From positions 34,574,001-34,638,000 of the forward strand of contig CM065388.1 of assembly GCA_033060915.1 (NCBI GenBank): a stretch of 64,000 nt of DNA. Direction: 5' to 3'. Each line of letters starts with the position of its first letter. The first letter of the stretch is position 1. Shown piece by piece: positions 12,240 to 24,494 of this stretch. Under the pieces are notes generated by a model that searched no databases, was not told where the DNA came from, and saw only the letters and a program-made list of their open reading frames with translations. The stretch comes from Euryodendron excelsum (taxonomy: Eukaryota; Streptophyta; Magnoliopsida; Ericales; Pentaphylacaceae). Position numbers and translations under genes: made by a program.

Positions 12240-12843
12240 TCCAGAAGGCTTGGCCTTACAAATTTCTTAGGGGTTCTCAGATAGTCCAAATTAGATTTTC
12301 TTACCCAAATAGCTTACATCTTAAGTTTATCAATAAACTCATGGGATTTGGGTGTAATCCTAGGTCTTGCATAGGCATTGTGGTTCCTTCTTTGACCATG
12401 AGTATTGGAAACCTGCCTTGACTTTGAAATGAATCTGTTCACATGTTTAGTAAGGACTCTAATATGATTTTCAAACCTTTCACAATGATTCCTATTTTGA
12501 TGACTAAAGTGAGATCTAGGAATCCTATTCAGTTTGTGACAACGAGGTCTAATGTGACCAAATACACCACAATGATGACAAATAGCATTAAACTTACAAG
12601 ATTAAATAACCTTAGGATGTTTGGGCTTCATATGAGAGGTAATGAACTTATAAGGCACATGCTTAATCTCCCAACTAGGACAATGAGGTCGAATATGACC
12701 TTTAGCACCATAATGATGACAAGTGGGAATAGACCTAGTAGGCTTGGTCTCAACATTAGGCACAACACATACATGTGTGGTGGTATTCTTTTTGGAAGTC
12801 ACAACCTTGGTTTTCAAATTAGGATAGTGAGGCCTTATGTGCT
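12240..12843 (-). pseudogene. Gag of copy B, C-terminal part
   Basis: The minus strand continues gag after the Athila insertion. The reading shows CHHYGAKGHIRPHC (one Cys replaced by Tyr), a conserved EIKHVPYKFITSHMKPKHPKV segment, a TAA stop, and then a well-formed knuckle CHHCGVFGHIRPRC followed by HKLNRIPRSH. It ends in a basic tail colinear with 999-1184 of copy A. At least one in-frame stop breaks it. The bases at the Athila junction (12839-12843, GTGCT) are the target duplication. Confidence 0.75.
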
Positions 12844-13014
12844 TGATGAGAATGCAAATGTCATATTTTTCTCCATTAATGGTTAATCTTTTATACTTAT
12901 TTGGTGCCTAAAGATACTCATTATTCTTATATTTTGATCTAGGTTGCTATGGAATGCCAATGAAGAGGATCCTAACTTAAAAGGGTCAAATTCAAGCTAA
13001 AATGCGAGCAGAAT

Positions 13015-13225
13015 TCGAAGGAGCGTTCGAACAGTCCTAAGAGGCGTTCGAACGGTAGCATATGCGTTCCAACGGTACGTCAAATGGATTCACGTCAAGT
13101 TCAGGTTCGAAGAGCGTTCGAAATATACAGAAAGTAAAATTACCATTCGAAGTGCGTTCGACGTATTGTTCGAACAGTGGTCTGATGCGTTCGAACGGTG
13201 GCAAGGGCATTCAAACGGTCGTGCG
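13015..13225 (+). repeat. array of GCGTTCGAACGGT-like words in the Athila U3
   Basis: At least eight copies or variants of a word built on the palindrome TTCGAA lie upstream of the TATA box. Examples are GCGTTCGAACAGT, GCGTTCGAACGGT and GCGTTCCAACGGT. The 3' LTR has the same array at 25650-25850 with several CG sites changed to CA or TG. Dense, regularly placed palindromes just upstream of a TATA box could be transcription-factor sites; that is inference. Confidence 0.6.
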
Positions 13226-13247
13226 CAGCTGTAGAATTTCAGAAGCC

Positions 13248-13254
13248 TATAAAA
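13248..13254 (+). promoter_or_regulatory. TATA box of the Athila 5' LTR
   Basis: TATAAAA in the context AAGCCTATAAAAGCTGGG. The same box is at 25875-25881 in the 3' LTR. It marks the likely U3/R promoter. Confidence 0.65.
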
Positions 13255-14133
13255 GCTGGGACTGTTTTGATTTTAGGGTTGTTGGCATTTTTCGTATTAT
13301 TCTAGGTTATTATTTGAGTCGTTTTCGTGGCCTTGCGTGGCTAAACTCTTAATCTTGGTCGAATAAGACAAAAACCTCAGAATTAATAATAAACTGTGAG
13401 ATCTAATTGGTTTTTATTATTCGATTTATGCTTTGAGTATCAGATATACTTCTGTGCCTATTCTCATGACTGTCTTGTTTAATTGCTAGGAGGCCTACCA
13501 GTTTATTAATCATTGCAATCTACTAATGGATTAGATATCAAATTCGTAATTGTTTGATCCCTCTGATTTGTAAAGCAACTGAGATTTAATGATTGCTGCG
13601 TCAAGAATTATTATATCTTAGGAAGGACGTTCGACTAAATTAAATGCAACCGCTTGTGCTTGTGTTTGTATTGTTTAGTTTCATCAATTTCTCTAATTCT
13701 TAAGGCTGCTGCTAGATTAAATCTTGTGTGCTTATCCTAGGTTGTTTAATAGTTAGGGTTAATCAGATTGCTTGTTTCTGATTAACTATGACTAAGAAGA
13801 GATAGAAAAATAATTTCGACGGTGAATATTCAATGTATGAATTGGTATGCTTGCATCAATGATCAGTTCTATAATTTCGATGGTGGATGTTGACTCAGAC
13901 TAAGGTTAGTTCTTTTGATTGATTTCAATACTTAAATCTGAATTGTTTCGTAGTTAGTTATTATTAAAATAGTTTTCATTATATCCAAACCCCCCCCCCC
14001 CCAAATCAAAATTCACATAACATAAAACTAGGCTAAACACTTTCCGTGGGAACGATCCTTACTCACACTACTACACATTGGTTTTTGGGGTATCATTTTT
14101 ATTTTTGGGTACTTGCGACAGCACACCAAATTT

Positions 14134-14151
14134 TAGCGCCGTTGCCGGGGA
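14134..14151 (+). other. primer-binding site, tRNA-Asp type
   Basis: TAGCGCCGTTGCCGGGGA lies five bases after the 5' LTR. It is complementary, with one mismatch (TA for TG), to the 3' end of plant tRNA-Asp, the primer usual for Athila elements. Confidence 0.85.
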
Positions 14152-14320
14152 GTGATTCTAGTTAATTTTTGTGCTTCTTGTGATTTTAATTTCATTCAAA
14201 AAACATTTAAAAAATTATTTTTATTATTTTTATTACTCTAGATTGTTTGTCCTAAATAGTTTTTCAGGGTTGGTTAGAGTCTCCTTGAGTGTTTATGAGT
14301 GTAACTCAATTTTCTAATCA

Positions 14321-15570
14321 AGATGATTTGTAGTCGATCCAGAAATAGAGAGAACTCTACACAGGTCAAAAAGGGAAGCTTAGTGAAATTTTGTAGAGAA
14401 CGATCCAGCTCTTGATTCCCTATTTGCTAGCGATTCTGATTTAGGAGAGGAGGAAGTCATGGCTGGAAATCAAACTTTGAAAGAGCTTGCGGCTCCTAAT
14501 CTGAATCAACAACCCTTATGCATAGCATTCCCTATTTTAGATATTCATACTAACTTTGAATTAAAATCTTGATTAATACATCTCTTGCCCACTTTTCATG
14601 GTCTTGCATGTGAAGATCCCCATAAACATCTAAAGGAGTTTCATGTAGTATGCACGAGTATGAAACCCACAGTGGTGATTGAAGAGCAAATTAAATTAAG
14701 AGCTTTTTCGTTTTCTTTGAAGGACTCGGCTAAGGATTGGCTCTATTATCTACCCTCTAGAAGTATTACCATATGGAACGAGATGAAAAGATTATTTTTA
14801 GAGAAATATTTCCCAGCATCAAAGGCGGCCAACATTCGAAAAGAAATTTGTGGTGTAAGACAGCACAACGGAAAGTCCCTACACGAATACTGGGAGCGTT
14901 TCAAGAAATTATGTGCAAGCTGTCCCCATCATCAAATTAGTAAGCAACTTCTTATTCAGTATTTCTATGAGGGTCTGTTGCCCACTGATAGGAGCATGAT
15001 TGATGCTGCTAGTGGAGGAGCCTTGATGGATAAAACTCCCGATGCCACAAGAAATCTGATTGCAAATATGGCAGCCAATTCTCAACGATTTGGCACCAGA
15101 CTTGACCATTCATACAAGCATGTCAATGAGGTAAATATTTCTTCCATTGAACAACAAATTGCTAGTCTAACTTTCCTTGTTCGTCAAATGCTGTAGGTAA
15201 TATGCAAGCGGTGATGGCTTGTGGAATTTGTTCAGTAGTAGGGCATCCAACCGATATATGTCCAACTCTTCAAGAGGAGCCGATTGAGCAAATGAATACA
15301 GCAAGTGGTTTCTCTGGCTAACCACAAAGAAAGTATGATCCTTATTCGAGCACGTATAACTTGGGATGGAGGGATCACCCCAATCTTAGCTATGGAAATC
15401 CACAAGTGAATCAGCCTGTGATTCAAAACTGCCCAAGTTACCAGCAATATAAGCAACCATACCCACCTAGACAACAACCGGGCCAAACTTCCAATTTAGG
15501 TATGTCTTTAGAAGATATTGTTAAGTCTCTTGCCACTAATACTTTGCAATTTCAACAGGAGATGAAATAA
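14321..15570 (+). pseudogene. Athila Gag
   Basis: An acidic N-terminus (SDSDLGEEE) leads to MAGNQTLKELAAPNLNQQ (Met near 14459), a TGA near 14571, and then the main capsid block 14585-15196 with the conserved run from FHGLACEDPHKHLKEFH to the W....L...F core (KDWLYYLPSRSITIWNEMKRLFLEKYFP). A retroviral-type zinc knuckle CGICSVVGHPTDIC follows, and then a Pro/Gln/Tyr-rich linker (15361-15570). Stops and frame changes at about 14390, 14571, 15196 and 15321 break it. Gag forms the particle and would be continuous with protease in an intact element. The frame changes are my reading and were not confirmed by alignment. Confidence 0.8.
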
Positions 15571-16593
15571 TTTCAACAAGAGACGAGGGCCAGTATTCAA
15601 AGTCTGGACAATCAGATGAGCTAGATGGCAACCACAGTTAGTCGTCTAAAAGCCCAAAGTTCGGAGAAATTACCCTCCCAGATGGTAGTAAATCCAAGAG
15701 AAAATGCAAGTGCAATCGTCTTGAGAAGTGGTTAAAAGGTTGAGATTCCAGTAAAGGCAGCCCCTGCATCGTCGAATCAAGAAAAGGAGAAAAACGTCAT
15801 AGTAGACGGGAATGTTCCTAGTGATGATGACGTATCTAACCGTAAGTTTCTGCCTATTTATGATTATAAATCTGTACCTCCTTTTCCTCAGGCTTTAGCA
15901 AAATCTAGAAAATATGAGCAAAATAAAGATTTCTATGAGACATTTCGTAGATGCGAGGTAAATATTCTACTTTTAGATGCTATTAAGCAAGTACCTCGTT
16001 ATGCTAAATTTCTTAAAGAGTTGTGTACAATTAAGAGGAAACAAAAACTTAAAGGATGTGAGATGGTGAGAGTAGGGGAGAATGTTTCTGCAGTTATTCA
16101 AAGGAAACTCTCTGCGAAGTGCAAGGATCCAAGTATGTTTACTATCCCTTGTACGATAGGTGACACTAGATTTGAAAAGGCCATGATAGATTTAGGAGCT
16201 TCTATTAATGTTATGCCATCTTCTATATATACTTCTTTGAAACTAAGACCTTTGAATAAAACTAGTGTTGTGATTCAATTCGCTGATAGATCTAATGTCT
16301 ATCCTAAGGGTGTAGTTGAGGATGTTCTTGTACAAGTTAATGATGTGGTTTTCTCTGCTGATTTTTATGTGCTTGATATAGAAAATGGCGACCAAAATGC
16401 CTCTATTTTGTTAGGAAGACCATTTTTAAAGACATCTAAGGCTAAGATGGATGTTCATAGTGGCACACTTACCATGAAATTTGATAGTAAAATTATTAAG
16501 TTTAATATTTATGATGCCATGAAATACCCTTGTGATGATAATCCTATGTATTCTATTGATGTGATTGATTCTCTAGCACAGGAAGTTTTTTAA
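15571..16593 (+). pseudogene. Athila Gag-Pol linker and aspartic protease
   Basis: After a coiled-coil-like Gln/Glu stretch with TAA and TAG stops (15568-15630), the frame passes a conserved linker (NRKFLPIYDYKSVPPFPQAL) and enters the protease domain, open from 16021 to 16593. The active-site motif reads DLGASINVMP (around 16193-16222); Leu at the second place is common in Athila. The flap and second hydrophobic motif (SILLGRPFLKT) are present. So the protease domain is intact over about 150 residues, although it cannot be made in frame with Gag because of upstream stops. The protein would cut the Gag-Pol polyprotein. Confidence 0.8.
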
Positions 16594-16694
16594 CTTGATC
16601 GACAAGATGATTTGGAAGTTGCCATCAGTAAGCATCTTGAGGAAGAGAATGAGAGTTAGCCTTAAGTACTGAGTTGTAAGAAACTGTTGCAGCA

Positions 16695-18346
16695 TTGAAT
16701 GATTTTTCGAAGTTACAGCAGTCAGGTAACGTACCTTATGTTACATTACCAGTTTCTAACGAGAGGCCTTTACCCTCTATTTTGCAGGCCCCTATTCTAG
16801 ATTTGAAGCCTCTTCCCAGTCACCTCAAATATATGTTCCTTGGAGACGGAGGAACATTACCAGTGATCATCTCCAGTAAACTTTGTGAGTTGCGATAAGA
16901 AAAACTTGTGCAGGTCCTAAAGGAGCATAAGACGGCTATTGGTTGGACAATTGCGAATATTAAAGGAATTAATCTGTCTACATGCATGCATCGTAGCTTA
17001 CTTGAAGAGGGAGTAAAACCTTCCCATCAACCGCAAAGAAGATTGAACCCACCCATGATGGAAGTAGCAAAGAAGGAGATCCTCAAACTTCTTGAAGTTG
17101 GAATGATTTATCCTATTACGGATAGCAATTGGGTTAGCCCAGTTCAAGTGGTTCCTAAAAAGATTGGAATAACTGTTGTGAAAAATCAGAATGATGAGTT
17201 AGTTCCAACCCATGTTCAGAATGGGCGGCGGGTTTGGATAGATTATAGAAAATTAAATGCCGTAACCCGCAAGGACCACTTGCCTTTACCTTTTATTGAT
17301 CAAATGCTTGAGAGGTTAGCTGGTCATTCTTACTATTGTTTTCTTGATATTTTTTAGGTTATTTTCATATTGCAATTGCGCTAGAGGATCAAGAAAAGAC
17401 AACTTTTACATGCCCATTCGGGACTTTTGCATATCGTCGCATGCCCTTCGGCCTTTGCAATGCCCCCGCCACTTTTCAAAGGTGTATGGTTAGCATATTT
17501 TCAGATTATATTGAGCATATTATAGACGTTTTTATGAATGATTTCACAGTTTATAGAGACTCCTTTGATAATTGTTTGCATAACCTCACACTTGTTCTTC
17601 AAAGATGCATGGAAACTAACCTTGTGCTAAACCCTAAAAAATGTCACTTTATGGTTGAACAAGGTATAGTTTTAAGTCATGTTATTTTATTTAAGGGAAT
17701 TGAGGTAGACAAAGCTAAAGTTGACATTATTCAATCTTTCCCTTATCCCACTAGTGTGTGGAAAGTTCGTTCTTTTCTTGGACATACAAGTTTTTACCAA
17801 AGATTCATCAAGGACTTCTCCAAAATAGCACTACTCCTATACAAGTTACTACAAAAGGATGTGGCTTTTGAGTTCAACGAAGTATGTGAAAAGGTGTTTG
17901 ATAAGTTGAAGGAACTGTTGACTTCTACCCCAGTTATCCAACCCCCTGACTGGAGGGTTCCTTTTGAGATAATGTGCGATGTAAGTGATTATGCAGTAGG
18001 CGCTGTCTTGGGTCAAAGAATTGGAAAAGCATCTCATGCCATCTATTATGCTTTAAGAACTTTGAATGATGCTCAGAGTAATTATACTACTACTGAAAAA
18101 GAACTTTTAGCTGTTATTTTTGCTTTAGAAAAGTTTCGATCTTATTTACTTGGTACTAAAGTCATTGTTTACTCTGATCATGCAGCTCTTCGTTATTTGA
18201 TGACGAAGGCAAAACCAAGATTAATTAGATGGATACTTCTCTTAAGTGAATTTGATTTGGAGATCAAAGACAAAAGAGGAACAGAAAATTGTGTCGTCGA
18301 TCATTTGAGTCGTTTAGCTCATGTCGGGGATGAACTTCATTTGTAG
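16695..18346 (+). pseudogene. Athila reverse transcriptase and RNase H, catalytic residue changed
   Basis: Two open stretches (16908-17357, 17441-18346) carry the order of gypsy RT motifs: SNWVSPVQVVPKK, a RVWIDYRKLNAVTRKDHLPLPFIDQ block, FLDIF (usual FLDGYSGYF, here with a stop), [26 protein letters not shown], and then the polymerase site, which reads FMNDF where active enzymes have FMDDF. The thumb and RNase H follow: [34 protein letters not shown]. RNase H looks intact. The Asp to Asn change in the catalytic pair should abolish polymerase activity. The stretch 16695-16898 before it is the divergent protease-RT linker. Confidence 0.85.
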
Positions 18347-18367
18347 GAAACATTCCCTGACGAGCAA

Positions 18368-19689
18368 TTGTTCTTCACGAGTGTGACATTACCTTGGTAT
18401 GCAAATATTATAAATTATTTGGTTACTAACATACTACCTACTGGTTTGTCTAAGGCTCAAAGAGATAAGATCAAGAGTAATGCCAAATACTATGTGTGGG
18501 ATGACCCATACTTGTGGAAGCATTGTGCGGACCAAGTGATCAGAAGGTGTGTTCCTAAAAATGAAATCATTTCTATTCTAACCTTTTGTTATTCTTATGC
18601 TTGTGGAGGTCACTTTCGAGCCAAAAGAACAGCGAGAAAAGTGCTAGAATGTGATTTTTATTGGTCATCTCTATTTCGAGATTCATATTTTTTTTGTAAG
18701 TCATGCGATCCTTGTCAAAAGACAGGTAATATATCTCAAAGGAATGAGATGCCACAAACTCCTGTACTATTTTGTGAAATTTTTTATGTTTGGGGCATCG
18801 ATTTCATGGGATCGTTCCCTATATCTTTCGGTTATGTTTATATCTTGCTTGCTGTTGATTATGTCTCAAAATGAATGGAAACTAAAGCCACCAGGACTGA
18901 TGATTCTAAAGTTGTTGCAAATTTTATCAAGTCTAACATATTCTCCAGGTTTGGAATTCCAAGAGCTCTAATAAGTGATCGAGCCATGCACTTTTGCAAT
19001 CAAACTGTGGCGACTGTGCCGAGAAAGTACCAGGTGACGCATAAGGTGTCAACTTTATATCATCCACAAACTAGTGGACAAGTAAAAGTGTCAAATTGAG
19101 AGATCAAGTCCATCATTGAAAAAACAGTCAATCCAAGTAGAAAAGATTGGAGTTTGTGCTTGGTTGATGCTTTGTGGGCGTACAGGACTGCATATAAAAC
19201 GCCCATTAGTATGTCACCTTATCGATTGGTATTTGGGAAACCGTACCACCTACCAGTTGAGTTAGAACACAAAGATTATTGAGCTATCAAGAGTCTTAAC
19301 ATGAAGATGGATGAAAGTGGAGAACATAGAAAATTACAACTCCAAGAGTTGGATGAAATTCACAATGATGCCTATGAGAGTGCAAGGATTTATAAGGACA
19401 AGAGGAAGGCTTTTCATGACAAGATGATCTCTAAGAAAGAGTTTAAAGTTGGTCAGAAAGTCCTTCTATATCAATCATAGCTCCGTTTATTTCCAAGTAA
19501 GTTACGTTCTCGTTGGATTGGACATTTTGTCGTTACTAATGTTTTTCCTCATTGTGCAGTTGAAATTCAAAGCTTAGCTACTTCCAAAGTGTTCAAGGTG
19601 AATGGCCATCGACTTAAGCATTTTTACGAAGGTTTCCAAGTCGAGAATATGGAGAAACTGGACCTTGAGGATCCAATTTATACTAATTG
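18368..19689 (+). pseudogene. Athila integrase, with stops and a lost catalytic Glu
   Basis: The zinc-binding HHCC region is visible (YACGGHFRAKRTARKVL... CDPCQKTGNI). The catalytic core has the first Asp in GIDFMGSFP and the second in ISDRAMHF. The third acidic position reads QTSGQVKVSN where the family has a Glu, so it is Lys here. In-frame stops occur near 18872, 19099, 19281 and 19480. The C-terminal part ([34 protein letters not shown]) is recognisable to the end near 19689. The protein would insert element cDNA into the genome; it is dead in this copy. Confidence 0.85.
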
Positions 19690-20768
19690 AAGAAGGAAGC
19701 ATTGAGTCGAACTCACGACAATAAACAAAGGCGCTGTTTGGGAGGCTACCCAAGGGAACTTCGTTTTTCTTTTCTTAGTTTCGCATTTATATATTGGTTA
19801 TCTCTGCCCTTTCTGTGTATTTTACTTTACATTGGGGACAATGTAAGTTTTAAGTGTGGGGGAGGGGATTTAGGTAGTGTTTTTGTGTTTTAATTTGAAA
19901 AAAACAATTACGAGATTCAATTAAGCTTGAAGAATTCATAACATAACTGAATAAGTAATCTTCCAACTTAGAATTAATTAGTCTAGTTATTTTACTTGAA
20001 GATTAGAGTGATTGAATTTGGTAGACCAAATCTGGTGAGATTTTGAGCCTTTAGACTAACACATCGACATCAGTCACTATTTTCTTTCATATGAGATATT
20101 CTTCCAGGGATTTGTTTCTCTAGAGCTTGCCTTGATTCTCTTCGAGGTCATATTGACACATGCATGCATGAACATGATTAAGGTCATCTTTGTTATAAGC
20201 TACACAAGCCAAATAGTCTGCCTTGTAATTAATTTTTCTTTTGTGAATCCCTTTTGAGCTTTATATGTTATTTTGTCGTTATTGTGAACCCACATTACAA
20301 GCTTTAAACCTGAAAAAAAATAATACCTTTTCCCAAGCCGTAGAGCTAGTAGAGCATTGTTCATCATTATGATATGTATGGGGGTGAGAGAAATAAGCGT
20401 GGGGGTGTCCGGAATTGTGGTAGGGCTGTGGCTGGTGAAATGGAACATGTTTTCATTCTCAATTCACGAGTTCCATTATTCATGTAATTTTGAGAAAGCG
20501 AAAGAAAGAAAGAAAAAAAAAAAGAAAAAGAGATGGGAAATGATGGAAGAAATTACTTTTAATGTTACAAACTATCCATGTTCATAATCATTCCTAAAAT
20601 TCTAAGAAATGGGTCTGCTTATATAAATATATACAAGACAGAAGCTATTGAATGGAGTGATTGGTTTTACATGTTATATATATATATATATATATATTCA
20701 AACTTGAGTTGATTCATTTATGCTCCACTAGTTTCAATGGCTTTTAAGCTACATTCCCAAATATTTCT
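19690..20768 (+). other. Athila post-integrase region, no gene seen
   Basis: This starts with the lineage-typical GCGCTGTTTGGGAGGCTACC and a GGGGACAATG..AAGTGTGGGGGAGG tract. No open frame with an envelope-like signal peptide or membrane segment is evident; short frames such as 20200-20448 look spurious. A (TA)n run lies near 20675. It ends at the solo-LTR target site ATATTTCT. Confidence 0.55.
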
Positions 20769-22088
20769 TGTCGTGCCCCGGTTTTTGGATGTCCAATGTC
20801 CTTTCAGCTTAGAGACAAAAAGCACGAAACTCTGTCACTAGAACTTGTCCTCCTAGAAGGATAAGTGCGACTAGGTTTAAATTGATGTGATTAAGGGCTT
20901 TTTAGAAAAATAGGAGTCGCCACCTAACTTGATTAAGGCGAGTTAGGGCACCTAAAACTAAGTGTTAATCCGAAGATTAAACTTTGGGTATGTGGAAAAG
21001 ATTTTAAAAACTCCCTCAAGAGAGGGTTTTTAAGAAAATAGATTGTTTGGTAACCTTTGAAAAGATTTAAGGCCTTTTGGAAAATACCCCATTTTAGTCT
21101 CTCGAAAATAGAAATCTATGGTTCGGGAGTTGGTTACATGTAAGGAAGATATCCTAAGATCATCACCCTACCCCGCCCTTTCGGTACCTACATGTCTAAT
21201 TACCCTTTTGTTCACTCACTAGAATAACCAATTACCATTGTCCACTTATTATCCACTTTAGAATTTTGAAAAAGGGGTTTAGTCATCACTTTTTGGATGA
21301 ATGATGCTTAATGCAAGTTGGGGAGGAGTTTGAAATAGGAACTTTGAATTGATAGAAGTTTTTGAAAAAGGAAATTGGAGTTGAAATAGAAGTTATGACC
21401 GCACCATTTTAGGTTGCCTATGTATCTCATTTGGTGAGAATCACGTCAATCGTAGTTCAGGCAAGAGCCCGATAGAAATAGGCGCATTAGGGCCTTTGGT
21501 ATATTTTGGAGACACGTTGAGGTCTTTGGAGAGATGTGAAGACACTTTGAGGTCTTTGAAAAAGTTTGAAGACACTTTGTGGTCTTGAAAGTTTTGACTT
21601 GAAATTGGATGGTGGAGTGTTTTGGAATGGAACTTTGAAATTCTTGAAAGGAGGTTTTGAAATGTTTTGGAACAACTCAAGGGAGTTTTGGAAATGTTTT
21701 TGAAATAACTCAAGAGAGTTTCGATGTCTTCTTTTGAATACCTTAGGGGTTGGGTTTTGAGATGTCTTTATGAACTTGTCATAGAAAAATTTTTTGAAAG
21801 TGGTTTTGGAACTCTAATATGGACAACCTTGAAGGTTGTACTTGATGTATCACCTCCCTTTGGGATCCCAAACCATGAAAGGGGGTAGGGGCACCTTAAG
21901 GTTGTGAGTTCTTGAAAATGTTTTTGGAAAGACTATGAAGATAGAATGTAGGAGTGTTTGAAAAGGTTATGGAGTTGGGTTTTCAAAATCTCAAGAGAGT
22001 AGGTGGTTTTGGCAAAATTGAGTCATGAGAATGGTTTTAGATGGAAAGGTCATTTAAAAGCGGTTCAAGAGTTGGGACCTTGAAGTAT

Positions 22089-22455
22089 ACTAACCTAGGT
22101 TGGGTTGACCTATGGTTTGGGGTGACCTATGGTTAACTAACTTGGGTTAGGTTAACCTAGGGTTAAGGTGACCTAGGGTTTGGTTAACCTAGGGTAAGGT
22201 GACCTAGGGTTAACTAACTTAGGTAGGGTTAACCTAAGGTGAGTGAACTAGGGTCAAATTAACCTAAGGTTGGACAACTCGGGTCAAGTTAACCTAGGGT
22301 TGGATAACTCAGGTCAAGTTAATCTAGGGTTGGATAACTAGGGTCAAGTTAACCGAGGGTTGGATAACTAGGGTCAAGTTAACCTAAGGTCAGACAACTA
22401 GGGTCAAATTAATCTAGGGTTGGATAACTAGGGTCAAGTTAACCTAGAGTTGGAT
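22089..22455 (+). repeat. ~30 bp degenerate tandem array
   Basis: About ten units vary around TTAACCTAGGGTTGGATAAC + TAGGGTCAAG. The first units are irregular (GGTTAACCTAGGGTTAAGGTG) and later ones more regular. It is a minisatellite inside the solo LTR. It only superficially resembles telomere repeat, since the phase and unit length are wrong. Confidence 0.8.
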
Positions 22456-24266
22456 TGGAAGATGCTTTTGAAAGGTGGTTTCATGCACTTTTGAAAAACA
22501 ACTTATGTTATGCGAAGGACTTTGGTTGACAACCCTTTTAAAGATCATTTCCATGAAAATTTGGTTCTAGCCAAGGGTATGGTTTGTATGGGTGGTGTTT
22601 GGAGACCATTCTAAGGAATGTTTCCTCATGACCATTATGACCATTATCTTGACAAGAGCATGAAGTTCAAGAATCAACATGAAGACGATAACCTTTTGAA
22701 ACACTATTTCTAATGCAAAGATGGAGAGAATGAATTTTTGAAAAAGAATTTTGAAAACCATTTTTAAAGGAAACCATTACAACAAGAGAGGGTTCTTATG
22801 GCCAAACAAAAGGGAGACCACTCAAGAGAGGGTTCCATGGGGCCATTCCAACCACCAAACTTGAAAGAATGGAAGCCTTGGAAATTAGAGTTAGAAGATA
22901 ATTCTTATGCAAGTTGAAATGCAATGATGCAAAAGTGTGAGTTAGGGGGCTAGTGGGAGACTTTCTAAGGCATGATTTCTAAGGTATCATCCTAAGCTTC
23001 AAAGAGCCAACTCTTGGAACCATTTTGAGAGGGGCATTAAACTTGAAATTGATATGGAAATAAGAGTAGTGCAAACTTTGTAGGTCATGATTATAAACAC
23101 AAAAATGAAGCCAAGCACACAAAACATGATCAAGATAGTAATATGCAAGAGATTATGAGCACATACAAGGCTTTAGGCTACACCACATAAACAAGGAGCT
23201 CCTAGACCACACCATCTTAAAGTAGGCTAGTGAGAGATCCCCTTACACGGTGGCTCCCTCTAGCTTTCCTTTAGGCATGAACTAAGAGCCCTCTTGGCAT
23301 AAGCATATAAGAAAGGGGGGTTGAAAATGGGCGTTAAAATAAAGAATAACCTAAATAAGCTAAGGGGGAGAAGAGAAGAGTGGGGGAAGACAAGAATGTA
23401 AAAGAAATACCACCTTTTGCCTTCAACACACTTGTAGTCTTTAATGGATGCCTTGGCTTGAACTTGAATGACTTCAAGAAGGCTTGAGGGGCTGGAAGGG
23501 AGTGTTTAATGGTGTATAAGGCTATGTAGATGAAGTGTATAGGCTTGAGGGAGGTGAAATCTAGCCTAAGTGTTGGAGGAGGAGAATGTGTATAGAGATT
23601 CGAGGTTCTGAAGCAGTTTTAGCAGAGCTTCGCATTAATTTTGTAGTTTGAATATGCAAGGGGGGGTCTGGTATTTATAGGCAAAATTTTTTGACACTAG
23701 TGCATGTATATGCACCTATGTAAATTTTACATAGGCACATGTCCTACAAGTGCCGGTACTATTCCGTTGGGAGAATGCCACGTGGCACCTAGTGTACTAG
23801 TTAAATCTTGACGGTTGATCAAAATTTGGTCGATCTAATCAAAATTTGGGCGTATGTAGCATACGCTCCGTTATCGGGAAGGTTCGTTTAAACTTTGTCT
23901 TGATAATTGACCCAACCGGGAAGGTTTCGAGGGAATGGGTCGCACCTAGGGTGTTCTCCTAGCGCTTCCGATGAACTTTCATATTTTCGAAAAGTTTGAA
24001 TGGTGTTTAGAAGTGTGAGATATCGTCTCAAAAATCATGCGTAAAATAGCATCTTTGCGAAGCGTCTGTGATATGCTCTGTGGGGGTTCGAAAGTAGTTG
24101 TTTTCGTGTCGTGTGATCGAGGCTTTCGGGAAGCAACCTCTTCGATCGGACTGTACCGATGGAAAATACTCTAAAAATACTTTTGGGAATTCCCTGATTT
24201 ACGCATTTCTCAAGTCGTTTGACTGTGTATTTCAATCAGGGAATTGGAGAAAAAGTCAACCTTGGC

Positions 24267-24494
24267 GGAGCGTCTGTGAGACGCTCCAAGGGTTGTCGAA
24301 AGTAGTAGTGTTTGAGCCATACGATGAAGGGTTTCAGAAAGCGATTTATCCGATCGAGTCGTATCGATGGAAAGATCTATGAATGAGTTTTTGGGAATTC
24401 CCTAATTTACGCATTTCTCAAGTCATTTGACGGTGCATTATGACAGGGAATTGGGAGAAAAGGTAATTCTGGCGGAGCGTCTATGAGACGCTCC
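24267..24494. repeat. two ~207 bp units, each with a GGAGCGTCT/AGACGCTCC hairpin
   Basis: GGAGCGTCT-GTG-AGACGCTCC at 24267-24287 and GGAGCGTCT-ATG-AGACGCTCC at 24474-24494 are near-identical 9 bp stems with 3-base loops. They sit at the same place in a ~207 bp tandem unit, which also repeats TTTTGGGAATTCCCT and ACGCATTTCTCAAGTC. A weaker third copy (GAAGCGTCTGTGATATGCTC) lies near 24058. Confidence 0.75.

Larger units (their letters stand above)
12844..14128 (+). repeat. 5' LTR of the Athila element
   Basis: It runs TGATGAGAATGC ... GACAGCACACCA, 1285 bp. It matches 25483-26741 (1259 bp) along its whole length, with scattered substitutions and small indels; for example, a C-run at 13989-14002 is shorter in the 3' LTR. 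The upstream part holds an array of GCGTTCGAACGGT-like words (13015-13225). A TATA box follows at 13248. Confidence 0.9.

Noticed and set aside
12443..12886. 147-codon plus-strand open frame
   Set aside because: Antisense shadow of Gag zinc-knuckle coding sequence.
13015..13225. TTCGAA array as heat-shock elements
   Set aside because: Heat-shock elements need two bases between TTC and GAA; here there are none.
19690..20768. Envelope-like gene after Athila integrase
   Set aside because: No open frame with signal or membrane segments; the stretch looks non-coding.
22089..22455. AACCTAGGGTT words resembling telomere repeat
   Set aside because: The period is about 30 bp, not 7, and the words vary; it is a minisatellite inside a solo LTR, not an interstitial telomere.
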